The notes: generated by a model from the sequence alone, not told the origin. 64,000 nt of DNA from Taxawa tesnikishii (nom. ined.) (GCA_030247885.1 JAPDRO010000029.1:186001-250000); one strand, 5' to 3'; shown: positions 32,514 to 47,845, counted from the stretch's first letter. Numbers and translations are program-made.

Positions 32514-34362
32514 ACGTGTTTTATTACTAAGTAGTCTACTATTACTAAGCGGTCCGCTCTTATTAACATCGCGACTATTATAAACTATTATAATAATGCC
32601 TTTATAACGTAACGCATAATTAACTTATAATAAAGGTATACTATACCTTACTATTAAGGCTACCTAAGTAACTCTTCCTAATAGCTAAAGATACGTATCT
32701 AAGGTATTCGACGTCCCTTAAATAACCCTAAAACGACGACGTAACAAAAAGCTCGTACGACGTAACTATAAGCTTAACTTAAAGAAGTTATAAAAGATAA
32801 AGGAGGAAGTAATAGTAGTACGTATACTCGAGTTAGACTCGCGAGAAATAGGTACTATAAGAACTATAGTAAAAGAAATAACTAATAATCTACTAGCTAC
32901 GCGTAGTAAAGGGCCTATTAGTAAGTACTAGGTAGATAGGTTTAAGACGTATACTAAGGAAGTTAAGCTTCGACGTAGTTATTTATACGATCGTTAGTAA
33001 GCCTTAAACGAAGACGTACGTATTATAACGCCTTAGTTCGAGCTAGTTAAAAAGATAAAGAAAAAGTATAATATCCTAGATAAAGACATATATAACTTTA
33101 ATAAGATAGGCTTTATAATAGGTATAATTAACGCTTAAATAGTCTTTATAAGCTCTAAGAAACGAAGTAATCCTAAAAAGGTATAACTAAGTAACTAGGA
33201 GTAAGTTATAATTATCTAAGGTATTTACGCTATTAAGTAAGCTATCTTACTCTTCGTTATCTTTAGTAGTAAGGTCCTTATATTAAGTTAGTATATAGAC
33301 CTACCTCGCGACTAAGTACTTAAGACTAGCGCTAATAGCTAGACGATAAATAAGCTTACTTTAAAGTAGTTAAAGTACTTTAACGCGTATATAAAGGCGT
33401 ATTAAGTAAGTATATATTACCTACTAATTATAGACGACTATAAGAGCTATAATAGTTACGACTTTTATAACTACTATAAAGAATAGAAGATTATTATTCT
33501 TTATATACTCTTATACTTATTATACTTATTATAGCTACTTAATATAAGCTATTTTGCCCCCTTAAAGTAAGTATATAACGCGGAGATTAATAGCTAGTTA
33601 TAATACTTTACTATGTAAGTTAAAAAAGAGGCCTTCCTACTAGCCTTTCGTATTACTTTTAATAAGGTAATTATAAAGGATAATATTTAGGTAAGCTTTA
33701 GAGGCGCTAGATTAGTTCCTTATAACTTAGAGTAAGTACTATCGAAGCTTAATATAGTACTTTATACGCCGATATTCGTACTATTAGAAGTTACCTCGTA
33801 GGAGTCTAAAATACTAGCTAATTTAAAGGAAATAAAGGCGCAAATAACGCTAGTTTATAAGCGTATATAACTACATAGAAATTCGCTTATCTCGCCTCTT
33901 TTATAAGCTATAAATTCGCTTACTAAAGGTATAGCTATTATAAGTTATAAATTAAAGTTATAGACAAGGGAAATCGCAAGTCTTCGGAAGTTAATTAAGG
34001 CGTTAATAGAGTAGCGTAATTATAAAAGAAAGTATATTTAAATAGAGGAAAGTCTTATAGTAAGTAACGTATAGGATTTAATAGCTAATAAGGACGATAG
34101 TAGTAACGAGGGTACTAAATAGCTTACAAAGAAAGTACGTACGTAAAGGTACTATAAACATTATAGTAAGACTAACTATAATACGCGTACTTATACTATA
34201 GAAATAGTAGATCTAAATAATAGTAATACTTTTAAATAGTACTATAAACTAGAGTATATTTTTATATAGTATTATAGTACGGAGGTAATAGTTTATAATA
34301 GTCGCGATATTAGTAAGGGCGAACTACTTAGTAATAGTAGACTACTCGGTAATAAAATACGT
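32514..34362 (+). mobile_element. Fot1-type DNA transposon, family A copy 2 (1,849 bp), RIPped
   Basis: TIRs ACGTGTTTTATTACTAAGTA and, on the reverse strand at the right end, ACGTATTTTATTACCGAGTA, with TA at 32,512-32,513 and 34,363-34,364. It is collinear with the copy at 24,952-26,797 along its length but more heavily RIPped. The transposase on the plus strand has the KDIYNFNKIGFIIGIINA block near 33,090, matching the Fot1 first-Asp motif. Inserted in the leader of the copia element. Confidence 0.85.
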
Positions 34363-36328
34363 TATCGTTTTAATTTATATAAATAATTATAATAAGCTTA
34401 ATAGACGAATTCTTTAGTAAAAAAGGCCCGTTCTTATTCTTATAAAAAGGAATTCGGAGAGATAGTTTATACTTATAAGAGAGTAGTTAATAGGAGAAAA
34501 TATTTAGTTTATTATTAGAAATAGATTAAAAGTAAAGGAAAGTATATAAACGATAACTTTATTTTTAACTTTAAGAAAAGAGTTTATAATAACTATATAG
34601 TTTCCTATCTTTCTATCTTATATTTAAGTTAATATAAAAGCTAAATACTAAATTACTATTTATATTAGTAAGGATAACTAAGACTAAATTAAGGACTTAA
34701 ATATAACTATAACTAAATAAAAGGAGCTAAGGAATAAATACTTAAATAAGCTTTAAATAATAATAAGGTAGTACTTATAGGATTTTATTAACTATAAGAT
34801 AAGCCTAAAGACAACTATAAATAAAGTATAAACTTAATTAACTAAGCTAAGTAAGAGGGTAGTTACTACTTAACTAAATATAATAGTTATTAAGAAGTTA
34901 AGTAGGAGACTTTAGTAGTTACTTTAAGCTTTACTAAATAAATATACTATCGTAAGGGATACTATTAATACTTAAATAAACCTACTAATTAAGGAGTTAA
35001 TCCTTAAGTTCTAAGAGAAAGAAATTTCTCTTAAGGTTAAAGTTAGCTAATTTACTCTTCTTATTAAAAGGTATTAATAATAAAAGACGTTTAATAAAAG
35101 GAAATCTTAGTTACTAAATTAAGCTAAGTATTATCTTTATAATAGTAACTACTAGCTAAAAACTACTTTTCTTTTAAAGATATAAGAACTATAATTAAGG
35201 ATAAAAGGAAGTAAAAGAAGTCTTAAGCTAAGTTAAAGAAGAGTAATAACGATATAATAGAGTTAATTAATAAGCTCTATAAAGAGGTTATAAACTTAAA
35301 GTAAAAAAGGATAGGCTTAAAGTAAAAAAGAGGAAGTATAAAGCCTTTAAAGTTAAGGAAACTTTAACTTTAAGTAAATCCTAAACTATAAAGTTAAACC
35401 TATTAAGCTAAGATTAAGAGTCTATAGACTTTATTAAGGAAGTTACTTATCTCTTTAAGGAAGTAAGAAGTAAAGTTTCCTAATAAAGTTAAGCCTTTAA
35501 TACTAATATAAGTTTATATATAACTAATTAGTCCTAGTTATTTAAGGGACTACTTTAAGATATTTTAAGACGAAAGATTATAGTAAAAGGAGGAGTTTTA
35601 TTCTTAAACTACTAAGGTATAGTAGAGATAATAAATAAGAATAAAAACTCGATCCTTTTATTAAAGATACTTTATATTCTTAATCTTAAAGTTAACTTAT
35701 TATTTAAAAGGAAGATATATAAGAGCGAACTTTATAGGACCTTTAACGAAGATAATATATACTTAAAAGATAAATAAGGAAATATTATAATAAAGGTAAA
35801 GTATAAAGGTAGTATCTATATTATAAATAAAATTACTTCGCCGAATAATTAATATATGTTTTAAGTTATATTAAGTACTTATTAAGGTTCTATTCTATTA
35901 AATTTACGAGATAAGATTACTTACTAATAAGTAAAATCTATATAGCTCTAAGAGCCGAGTAATTAGCTAGTTAATATACGCGAGAATTTGCTAATAAAAG
36001 TCGAAGTAAATATTATATAACTCTCGGAGTTATATAAAGATCTAATAAACAATCTTAAAAAGGTATTAATAAAAGATATAACTTAAAAGTAGAAATACTA
36101 ACTATAGTATAAAAGGCTTACTTATTTTAAGGCTAAAAAGATTAGTAACTTATATAAGGTTATAATACTTACTAAACTAATTTAAATTAATAAAAGCTAT
36201 TAATATAAGATTTATACGCTTACTAAGATTAGGAATAAGAAGGGACTTCTCTTAATAAGAAAGCTAGAAGTACTTAACTTAGTTTATATAAATATTTATA
36301 AACTATTTAAACTAATATAGTAAGAGTA

Positions 36329-38175
36329 ACGTGTTTTATAAGTAAGTCGGCTACTTAAGTAAGTTAACTACCTCGCGAAACTAAAATACCTACGTAGTAA
36401 CATTGCGTAATACCTTAATAACGTAACGTGCAATATACTTATACTAAAGGAGATATATACCTTACTATCTCTAATATTATATCTAAGTAAATTTAAAGCG
36501 AAAGACGCGCTATAGTAGTATATACTATACTCCGATTAACGCTATAAGACCGACGCGCTAAATAGCGCTCTCGACGCGACTACGAGCCGAAATTAAAGCG
36601 CCTTATAAAACTAGAAGAGGAGGTAATAGTATAGCGTATACTAGACGAGAGTTTACGTAGCGTATTACCCTCGAAGGGAAACGTATAAGATATAGTAGAT
36701 AAACTACTAGGAGAGCGTAATAGGAAGCCTATTAGTAAGAACTAAGTTAATAACTTTATTAAGCGTACGCTTAAGCTATAAACGCGATAGAGTCGTCCGT
36801 ATAATTGCTAGCGAGCTACCTACGAGGATCTAGTAGTTATCTAGCTCTAGTTTACGCTTATCTAATTAATAAAGGCGAAGTATAGTATCTTAAATAAGGA
36901 CACTTACAATTTTAATAAATCTAGCTTTTTAATAGGTAAGATATTATCTTAGCTAGTTATTATAGGCTTAGAGAAACTTAATAAATAGAAGAAACTATAG
37001 CCTAGTAATCGCGAGTAAGTTACCTTAATATAAGGCGTTAGGGCTATAGGGCGCGTTATCTTACCCTTTATTATCTTCGTAAGTAAGGTCCTTATCTTAA
37101 CTTAGTTTAACAATTTACCTCGTAACTAGATTATTAAGGTCTCCTCTACTAGCTAGACTAATAATAAGCTCGCGCTTACGTAGCTTAAGTACTTCGATAT
37201 ATATACGAAGGCTTATACTATTAGAGTATATAGACTACTTATTATTAACGGCTACGAGAGTTACTACTTAGTCGAATTTTAGGATTACTATAAGGAGAAT
37301 AATATTATAGCTCTCTATATACCTCTATATTCCTTGTACTTACTATAGTTACTTAATATTGTCTACTACTCGCTACTAAAGCGCCTATATAGCGATAAGA
37401 TCTTAGCCTTAGTACGTAGTCGCGTTTACTATATTACGAAAGAAACCTTCCTAATTACCTTTAAAGTAGCTTTTAAGAAGGCGTTTATATAGGAGAATAT
37501 TTGCGTAAAGTTTCGAGGCGCTAGGCTAGTCTTATATAACTTAAAGGCTATATTATTAAAGCTAAATATAAGGCTATATACGCTAACGCTACTTATACTA
37601 GGTATAGTCGAATAGGAGGCGAAAATACTACGTAACGTTAGCGAAATAGAGGCGTAGTTAACGCTAATTCGAAATCGTATATAAAAACATTAGGGGTCTC
37701 TAGTAAGCTCTTTAGATAAGTAAGTTAAATAGCTAACTAAGGGCGCTTAGTAGATAGCGTATAAGATAGTATTAATACGCGAAGAAATAGCGCGTCTACG
37801 AGACGTAATTAAGGCGACTATAAAGCGTAAGAGCCGTAAAAGGTAATACGTATAGATAGAAGAAACTCTAATAGTAGGTAAGGTAGCTAATTTAGTTACT
37901 ACTAAGGAGAATAGTAGTAGTAATAACGGCGAGAAGGCTACGAAGAGAGTACGCGTAAAGTAGCGTTATAACTATTACGGCGAGACTAGGTATAACTCTT
38001 ATACTTATAAAGTAGAAATAGAAGATATAGAAGATAGTAACGTTTCTAAATAATTATATACTATTCTATAGACTACTATAAAGTATAATAGTATTACGCA
38101 ATGTTACTATATAGGCGTTTTAGTTTCGTAAGGTAGCCGACTTACTTAGGTAGCTAACTTACTTATAAAATACGT
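36329..38175 (+). mobile_element. Fot1/pogo-type DNA transposon, family B copy 2 (1,847 bp), RIPped
   Basis: TIRs ACGTGTTTTATAAGTAAGTC / reverse complement of the right end ACGTATTTTATAAGTAAGTT, TA at 36,327-36,328 and 38,176-38,177. The plus strand encodes a degraded Fot1-type transposase. A helix-turn-helix/CENP-B segment is at about 36,490-36,800, and the DTYNFN-like block near 36,900 (cttacaattttaataaatct) marks the start of the DDE core. Same family as the inverted copy at 18,428-20,274. Inserted in the copia pol region. Confidence 0.8.
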
Positions 38176-39609
38176 TATATTATATTCCTTTTTATTATAA
38201 ATAACTACTTAAGAAAAGCTTAGATCTATAGATTAAAGACTAGGGATAAAGCTCCTACTTACTTTTAGTAATAAAAGAAGAATATAAAACTTTAAAGTAA
38301 AGTTAAACTTAAGGCTATTAAAAGTAATAATACTCTTAAGTTAAAGGAAGTCTTTTAAGAGTAAGAGAAATAAGAGAGAGTTTAACCTTAGTTTACTATT
38401 ACTTAAATATCTTTATAAAATAGAGTTATTAAAAGAAGTAACTAGACTATAGAGTTTAATATAAAGGTAATACTTAAGGACGTAGGGCTATTAAATAAGT
38501 TCTAGTTCGAAGTAATATAAACTAATATTTACCTTAGAAACCTTATATTTAATAAACTAGTTATTAATAGTAAATAGCTTAGTTCTAAGGAAACTTTTAT
38601 TAAAATTACCTTATTAATCGACTATATTAGAGTTTAAGGTTATAAAGTTATTACTTATATAAACCTAAAATTCCTACCTTTATTTTTAAGATAAGATAAG
38701 CTAATAAATAGAAGTAAAGTTAAAGTCTTTATAAGCTATATTAAAGGTACTACTAAGTAATAAAAGTTCTAAGTATTAAATATAAGAAAGATAATTATAA
38801 GTAAAGTAATTAAGTTCTTTAAGAATAAAAAGGGAGGAAATATTAAGCTTAATATACTCGTTAGATTTACTTTAAATATAGTACCTTAAAGGAAGCTAAT
38901 TAGTAAACTAAGAAAGTAGCTAATAAAGCCTATACTAAGTATTTATAAGGATATACTATAGTAAGAGGAGTTTCCTAAGACTATAAATTAAGAGGAGTCT
39001 TATATAACTTAGTAAAAAGAGTCTTTATAAAAAGAACTATAATAAGAGAAGTAAGAGATAATTATTTTAACTTAGCTAAGAAACGTATTTTTTACGTTAA
39101 GATTCTTACCTTAACTTTATTAAAGAAGGTCTTCTCTTACGTTAAAATCTTAATACTTAAGAAAATAAAAAGGAATCTTAATAAAGATAAGTTAAAAATT
39201 AACTATAAACTAACTAAGATTTTTAAGGCTCTTATAACTTTACTTATAAAAGAAGAATAGAGTTAAGTTATCGCTCTTTTTAAAGTTAATTAAGTAGAGG
39301 AGGAGTTCGCTTTTATAATAAAAGGTAAGATAAATATCCTAATTTTACGAACTTATTTAAAAGTTATTTATAACTCTATTTAAGGAAAACTTTAAAAGAA
39401 AGTTATTAAGAAGGAGCTAAATACTTTATAAGTAAACGTAACGTTTAATATAGTTACCTTACTAAAGGAGTATAATATTATATTAAGTAAATATGTTTTT
39501 TAAAACTAAGTTTAACTTAAATAAATTTCTAAATAAGTTAAAAGCTAAGTTAATAGTAAGAGGATTCTCTTAAAAGTACGGTATTAATTTTAAATATACT
39601 TTTACTCTT

Positions 39610-39768
39610 TATTATAAGTAGTTACGTAATGCTTAGAACTCGTTTATAAAGCGAACTCGTCCTACTTATAAGGGAGCTCGAGGCCTCCTTAGAGAAAGAT
39701 AATAATTAGTCTCTACTATAATTTATTAAGTCCTAGCGTTTTATACGTTATTATAAACTACCCTTATA
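39610..39768 (+). repeat. 5' LTR of the RIPped gypsy fossil
   Basis: 159 bp, beginning TATTATAAGTAGTTACGTAA and ending AAACTACCCTTATA; preceded by CTCTT. Confidence 0.85.
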
Positions 39769-42068
39769 ATTTTAATTATTCTACTTTAATAGTAGCTTAT
39801 AAAACTTAATAAATAGTATAATAATAGTTAATATCGAGGCGTAAGTAAGTTAAATAAAACTTAATAGTAAAATGTAAAGAAAACTAGTCTTTATATTATA
39901 AGTTACCTTAGTAAAATACCTTAAGGAAGTACGCGTAAAGTAGACTCGTTTAAACTAAAAGGAAGAACTAAGGTAACTAGAAATTAGTAATAATATTTAA
40001 TAGCGCTATACTACTAGCGCTACGCTTATAGCTTTCTTATATAAAGATAATAAGTTACGAGACTTATAAGAGGAAGAAGAAGAGGAATAGTCGAGGATAA
40101 TAAATAACGTTATAAGTAAGGTAGCCTCGAGGATAAATACTAATAGTAGCGCGTTATTAGATCTTAAATAAATTACCCCTAGTACGCTAAGGTCCTTTAT
40201 TAAAATAAAGGAGCTAACTCCCTTTTAAGGAAGACCCTTAAAGAGGTATATACCTTTATATATACCTTAGATATTACCTACTTAATAAATCCTTATTATT
40301 TTACTATAAATAAGTCGAAGATTTTATATAGTATTATATACCTTACTAGTAAGGCGGCGAAGAAGTAATACTAGTAATATAGCGTAAATAAGCTAAGTAC
40401 TTATAATTAGTTTAAGGCTTTTTACGTAGACTTTATTAAGGATTTAGTAAACTATACTCTTATTATAGCCTATTAATATAACGTAGTAAAATAGACGGAA
40501 TATTAAATAGTAGTTAGTTTTACTTCTTATTTAACTACGTTAAAGGATTAAATATCTACTTATATAAAGGCGTAGTATATATAATACTTACTTACTAAGT
40601 TATAACTTAAACTTTACTTATTAATTATAAAGTATAATACCCTTTTAAATATAAAATAAGAGCTAATCTCTTTAGTAACTTATATAAAGATAGTTAATAA
40701 TCGACTTAGTAGTTATATATACTTACTTTATAAGTAACCCTTTATAAGAAAATCGAATTCCTAAGGCCTAGTAAAGAGGCCTTAGTAAGATAACTTATAT
40801 ATATATACCTTATCTACGGCTATACTTTACTTACGTATCGAAAGTAACTAGAAAATATTTATACTTTTAAGTAAAGTAAAGTACTATAATTATTATAAGA
40901 AAGAATATTATTCTTAAGACTATAAAGCCTTAAAAAGAAAAAGGCTAAAAGTAGCCTTACTATACGTAAGGTTACTACTAACGAACTAGCGCTAAGGTAT
41001 ATAAGAAAAGAAAGAAAGTTAGTAAAAACTAATATTAAACTTCCTTTACCTTTTAGTTTAAGTACGACTTATAGTCCCCTTATAAGGCGAGGTTATTACG
41101 CTTCGTAGTTATATAAAGACTACCTTTCTACTAAATAATACTATTAACTATAATATTATCTTATAAGCTTTTATATTATAATATAATTTAGCCTTATAAT
41201 AAAGCGCGAACCTTTTAAAACTAAAATCCTTTTAAGGCTTAAGAGTATTTTACTATAAAGTATATAAGTTACGTATTTAAATTACTAACTTTATTAAAGT
41301 CGAAAAGAAAATAAATTTCCTATATTATATAATAGAAGTAAAGAGACTACTAATAATCCTAGGAAGGCTATAATAATATTAAGAAGGTATTATTATCGAT
41401 TTAAGTATAAATTACTAGCGCTATAGTACTACTTATAGCATCTTTTAGATCTTAGACTCTAACTAGTTTATATAAGACTATAAGGAAAAGCCTTAAGTCT
41501 TTACTATTTTCTATATAGCTATTATAAGTTTACGTAAAGATTTACGTAAAAGTCTACGTAAAGAGCTATATAAAGAGTCTTATAAGGAGGCCTTACTTTT
41601 AAAAGTCGCGAATTTAAAGAATATTTTTAACTATAAGGATATAGTAAACCTTTTATAACCTAAAGGGGTAATATATATAATCGACTTAATAAAAGGTAAG
41701 GAGCTACCCTTTTAGCCCTTATATAACCTTTTAAGAAGGAGTTAAAAATACTTTAAGATTACTTAGCTACTATATAAGTAAATAACTAAATTTAATAATT
41801 TAAGTTTATAGTAAGTATATTAATTTTATTTATTTTAAAGAAAGATAAAAACGTAAGACTATACGTTAACTATAAAGATCTTAATAAGATTACTATTAAG
41901 AATCGCTATTTACTACTTCTAATTAGTAAGACTTTAAATTAGCTTAGTAGCGCGTAATAGTTTTTAAGTTAAACTTAAAAGATACTTACTATTATATATT
42001 GATTAAGTAGAGTAACAAGTAGAAGACTACGTTTTATATACGCTATAAATACTTCGAGTATTTAGTTA

Positions 42069-43916
42069 ACGTAATTAACGAGGTAGTTAGTTAAGTAGAG
42101 TAGTTAGTTACTAAATCCCTACCCCTTAAGCTTTATTAATTATCTACGCATCGCAATAATAATATAATTAGAATCTAAGTCGCTAGATAAGTTCTTAAGT
42201 AGTTCGTTATTCTTATTCTCGAGTACTTCCTTAATAGGACGCTTACGTAGCTATTTACGAGCCTTTTCTTCGCTATTTCTACTTCTATTACCCTCGCTAT
42301 TTCGAGTACTTCCTAAGTGCTAAATAGAAACCTCCCTTTTAATATAACTTACTTACCCTTTATTCGAGCCTTTCGTATATTAAGAAGCTTCTCTTACTTT
42401 ACTAACTATTTACGTATTATAACATTCTTACTTTATATTAATTTAAAAGCGCAAGTTATTTACTTCGTATATTATTTCGCTAGAGATAAAAGATCCTAAG
42501 TAGTCCTAATCGTAAAATTAAGTAGTATATTTACTTCTCGTAGTTTAGTACTATTAGGCGAAGAACTATTAAGTAGCGATAGGTTTAGATCGAGTTATTA
42601 TAGTAGCGTATATAGTAGTAAAGCGCTTAAAGTTATCCTTATAAGTAGCTTATTAAGTATAGATATTAAGCTTAGTAGTACTAAACTAGTACCGCGCTAT
42701 CTACTAAGGATATTATTAGCTATAATTACCTTTACCCTCGCACGGATATATATCTTAACCTATTTAACGCGTAAGATATAGCCTAAGTCGAGTCGAAGAG
42801 TAGCGTTAGTTTTAAAAGTTAGTGCGCGCTTAAGTAGCATAAATACGCTAATATTAAGTAGTTAAAGTATATGCGAATAATAAGGTAATAGTATTATTAA
42901 GTCGATCGTATTCTATATATAAAACGCAATTACCTTACTAGTAATATAGCTACTATAGTTATTTATAATTAATAGTCTCTAGCTTATAGGGTCTTTTAGT
43001 CGTATTAGTAACTTAAATATAGTAATTAGTTACTCGTAACTATAACTATCGGACGTCTAGCTACTATTACTAGTTAAGAACCTCTAGTCCTTAAGTATTT
43101 AAGTAAGTATCTATATAGTATTCGTATGTTTAGCTTTAAAAATTAATAATAATAAAATAATTACGCTAGAAGCGCTTACGTGTTTAATTATAGTTATTTA
43201 CTCTTATTTACTTTTAATTACCTTCTAATTACTATCTTTATATATATTAACTAATACCCTTAATAACTAACTCGCTTCGATAGCGAAACCGGACTTATTT
43301 ATATTATAAACGTATTTTAAAGCGTATTAATTTTATATTTACATCTCTATTACCGCGTTAAACTACCTCTTTACGTTCTTATAACTTATCGCCTTAAACC
43401 GCTTAGTATTAATTTAACGTATCTAAATACTAGTAATCTCGAGATAATAAGTTTTAAAGCGATTTAACTAATATTAGCTAACTAGTCGAAGGGTTAGTAT
43501 AAAAGCCTTAGAAAGGTAAACGCGTTTACGTCGTATTTCCTTAGTTATTTATATAGTTAACGTAGGCAACGTAAAAAACCCGGTACGCGTAAGACGTATA
43601 ATCTATCGTACTAATATCTTCTCTTTCGCGTTTAAAAGGAACTACTCTTCTTAGTACGCTATAGCGCGTAATATTCGTCTAGATATACGGCTCTATAGTA
43701 TTACGTTCGAAACGTAAAACGCGAGAGTAGCCTTACGAATCGACGGGTACTCCTTATTTTTAATAGCAAATATTACCTTTTAAATGTCCTTTTCCGTATA
43801 GGCTTATCTACTAAGTATAAAAGTACTTATAGTAAGTAGTAGTAACGGTAAAAGATAGAAAGGTCGCGCTTTAATAACTAACTACCCTACCTAACTAACT
43901 ACCCTATTAATTACGT
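42069..43916 (-). mobile_element. Fot1/pogo-type DNA transposon, family C (1,848 bp), RIPped
   Basis: TIRs of about 45 bp: left ACGTAATTAACGAGGTAGTT; reverse complement of the right end ACGTAATTAATAGGGTAGTT; TA at 42,067-42,068 and 43,917-43,918. The minus strand encodes a degraded DDE transposase. Recognisable blocks are YNINKSGFAI near 43,300 (family NFDEKGFxIG), ITIIKHVSASSV near 43,170 and LKD*RFLTSNSS near 43,060. Inserted into the reverse transcriptase region of the gypsy fossil, so it is one of the youngest layers of the RIPped nest. A 60-codon ATG frame at 42,317-42,499 (+) inside it is a by-product of RIP composition. Confidence 0.8.
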
Positions 43917-46900
43917 TATACTATTTAGCCTAACTAATACCCTAGTAATATTTTAAGCTTATATTAATAAAGCGTTAGTAGGTTTAATAAACGTCTCTTA
44001 TATAATATATTTAGATAATATCCTTATTTATAATACTATAAGGGAAGAGTATATAAAGTACCTACGAGCCGTACTAGAGCGACTAAGGAAGTATATACTA
44101 TTTATAAGTTAAAAGAAGTATAAATTCTTCGTATATTAAGTAGAGTTTCTTAGTTTTATTATAAGTTATAAAGGCGTCGTAATAGATAAAAGTAAAGTAC
44201 GCGCTATTAAGGAATAGTTAGCCTTAAAAACGATTTATAATATATAATAGTTCCTAAAGTTTATTAACTTCTATTAATAGTTTATTAAGAACTACTTAAA
44301 GAAAGTAACTATATTAATTAAGTTACTAAAAAGTAGTTATAAAAGTAAGAGATTAGGGCCTATTTAATAGACTAACTCTAAGGAGAGGGTATTCTATACG
44401 TTAAAAATAGCGTTTATAAAAGTCCCTATTTTAGTATATTATAACTTAGTAATATACTTATAACTTAAAAGTAATATATTAAAGTTCGCCCTAGGGGCGA
44501 TACTTTCTTAGTTACTATTAGACCGTAATAGTAGTAAGAACTAATACTCGATTATATTCTAGTCTTAAAAGATAATTTTAATAGAGTAAAATTATAAGGT
44601 ATATAATTAGGAATTACTAGTTATAGTAGTAGTCTTTAAGTATTAATACTATTACTTCGAAGGAACTTTATACTCGATTTAAGTACTATTAAATTATAAT
44701 AACTTAAAGGGTTTTATAAAGATAAAGTAACTTAATAGAAAGTAAACTAAATAGGCTATTATATTATTTACTTTCGATTTTATAATTAAGTATTAAGTAA
44801 GGAAGCTAAATCCTACTAATATACTATTAAGGCGCTTAAATTATAATATAAGGAAGGATATAATAAATTATTTCCTTCCTATACTATAATATAAGCTTAT
44901 AGCTTTAAAGGAGCAAAGCGATAATGTAAGCGAATTACTATTAATTTAACGAGTCGTTATAATAGTTATAAATACTTTAAAAAAGTATTATAAGGATAAA
45001 GTTAAACTCTTATTAAGAAAAGGCCTTAACTAGCTACTTCTTACTTAAGAAGTAACGTAAGAGAAACGTCTTTAAAGTACTAGTATAATACTAGGCTTAC
45101 TTAAAATCGCTATAGTTATAGTTATTATAATAGAAAACCCTTAAGATAATCCCTAGTTAAAAGTTAAGGATATAATCCTTATACTTCTTTTAAAAGACTC
45201 CTTAGCTTAAAAGTATAAAGACCTTATAACTACGAGCTACTAGTAAGCTACTAGTAGCGTAACTACGTAGTATTAAAAGGAAACTTCTTATATAAAGAAA
45301 ATTCTCTCTACGTATTAAAAGATAGCGTATTATACGTATAGGTATTATATATATACTATAATAATGCGCTAGTAAGTTACTTTAGTAAAGAAAAGACTAT
45401 TACCTTATTAAAGAAGAAGTACTACTAGCTATTTTTATAAGTAAATATAGCCGAGTATATACGTATATATAAAGTATATTAAAGGACGAAAGTAAAGTAT
45501 TACTAGCTTTATAGTAAACTTACTTTCTTACTATATCTTATAAGGCTATAGTAGGAACTATCTATAGACTTTATTATAAACTTACTACTAAGTAAGAAAG
45601 GTAAAAGCGTTTATAATATAATCCTCGTCGTTATTAATTACTATATAAAGATAGTAAAGTATATTCTTATAAATAAGACTTATATAGTATTAAATATACT
45701 AGATCTTATAATAAACTATATAGTTAGTTAGTATAGTATTTAGTATTATATTAAATAAAGGTTTTATATTTATAAGTACGTTCTAGTTAGACTTTTACTA
45801 TATAGTATACGTAACTCGAAGGCTTAGTATAGTATTTTACTTATAAATAAATAAGTAAATAAAGAGATAAAATTAAACGCTAAAGTAATACTTACGCTAT
45901 TATTATAATAGTAAGTAGGTAGACTAGGCGAAATAGTTACTATTAGTAGAATTTACTTATAATAATAGTAAGTACTTTATAACTTATATAAGCCCCTTTT
46001 ACGCCCTTTATAAATATAATTTAAAACTTTATATAAAGGCTTAAAACGAGCCTAAGGAAGGAGGAGTACTAGTAGTTATAAAACGAGTTTAATAACTAAA
46101 GGAAGAACGCGTAGCGTTAAAGGAGCGCTAAAAACGCGTATTTAAAGTAAGTAGTAAAGTATATAATAAACGATACTAACTAAAAATATATAGAGTTAAA
46201 GATATAATAATACTAATAACCAGAAATCTCTAACTTAATAAGCTAAATAAGAAGCTCTTATATAAGTTTATAAAGTCCTTTAAAGTACTTATTACTATCG
46301 AATTATAGGCGTACTACTTAGTACTTTTATTAGTATATAAAATTTATAATATCTTTTATATATTTCTCTTCGAAGTATATTATAAGTAAGATAATAGTAA
46401 ACTAATAAAGGAGTTACTATTACTTAACTTTATAAAAGATAAATAAGAGTATAAAGTAAAACTAATATTAAATTAGAAAATAAGAAAGGAAATTAAATTC
46501 TTCCTTATAAAATAAAAAGACTAACTAAAAGAATATAATAAATAAGTATTAAAAGATAATATAAAAAACTTATAAGATAAGATAGTTACTTACGAAGTAT
46601 AAAGGAGGCGTAAGCGAAGAAAAAGAAAAAGAAGTAAATAAATATTAATTAAAGAAAGCGAACTAATAGTAAGTAATTATAACGAAGGTAAAGTATAAGT
46701 AAAAAAGGAAGGGCTTATAAGCTCTTTACCCTTAAAATTTATTATTATTTCTTATTATATAGTAGGAAGTACTACGAAGGTAACTCGAAGGCGCTACGAT
46801 AATATACTAACTCTATAGAGGCCGCGAAGTATAAGTCTTTAACTTCCTATTTCTTAAACCTTTATCTTAAAACTCTTTACCTTAAAATCTTCCTTAATAG

Positions 46901-47845
46901 TAAAAATAGAAGTAGCAAGGGCAAAATACTAGAGAAATACTAGTAGTTAATAAGCGTAGTAAAGGCGAAATATAATTATATATATCTTAAATATACTTAA
47001 GAACTTAGTTATATAAGTCTTTATATTCTCGAAGGCGAAGTAAATATAAGTTACCTTCTTATAATAAGTTAAGTTTAAAGACTACGAACTAGTAGTAGTA
47101 TAATAGCGCTTTAAAAAAGTATCGCCTAAGACCTTATTATAATTATATTACTAAGTATTAAGGGTAGTAGTAATAGTAACTTAAACTTAAGTTAAAACTT
47201 CCTTTAACTTTATAATATCCTCCTTCTTAGCGCTACTAATATAGTAAAGCTTTATTAGTTCCTCGTAGGCGAGGTACGCCTTATTAATAACTAAGAAGAG
47301 TTAAGAGTTAATAATAACTATATAAGGCTTATAAGTCTAAATATAGTAAGAGTACTTACGCGTAGTTATAAGGTTATAATCTACGTTATATTTATTACTT
47401 ATTTAAAGTATTAGCGAGGTATATACGCGTCGTATATCGAGGATAATACCTTTAGTAACTATATAGATTATATAGCGCTTATAAGTATTTTATTTAAGCT
47501 AAATATTTAGATTAAAAGAGGTAGTATATAAAGTAGCTACTAGTAATAAGAAGGTAATACTACCCTTACTTACTAGTATAATTAACTAAGCTAAGACTAA
47601 GCGCTTAAATAAAGTCTTAAGAAGTATAATAGCTAGTAGCGCATAGGTAAATTAACGGTAGTATATAAGTAAGTAAATAGTATTACGTAGGCGTATTACT
47701 ATTCTTATTAGTTAAGAATCTTATAATATTATTATTTAAGTAAAATACGCGACGCTAATATTAGCTTATAAGGCCCCTATATAACGTTAATACTAAGTTA
47801 AAGTAACGCTATAAGCTAAGACGGCTCGCTTAGAGGGAAGGTAGT

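Noticed and set aside
42317-42499. 60-codon ATG frame
   Set aside because: Lies antisense inside the Fot1-type element 42,069-43,916; a by-product of TA-rich RIPped DNA.
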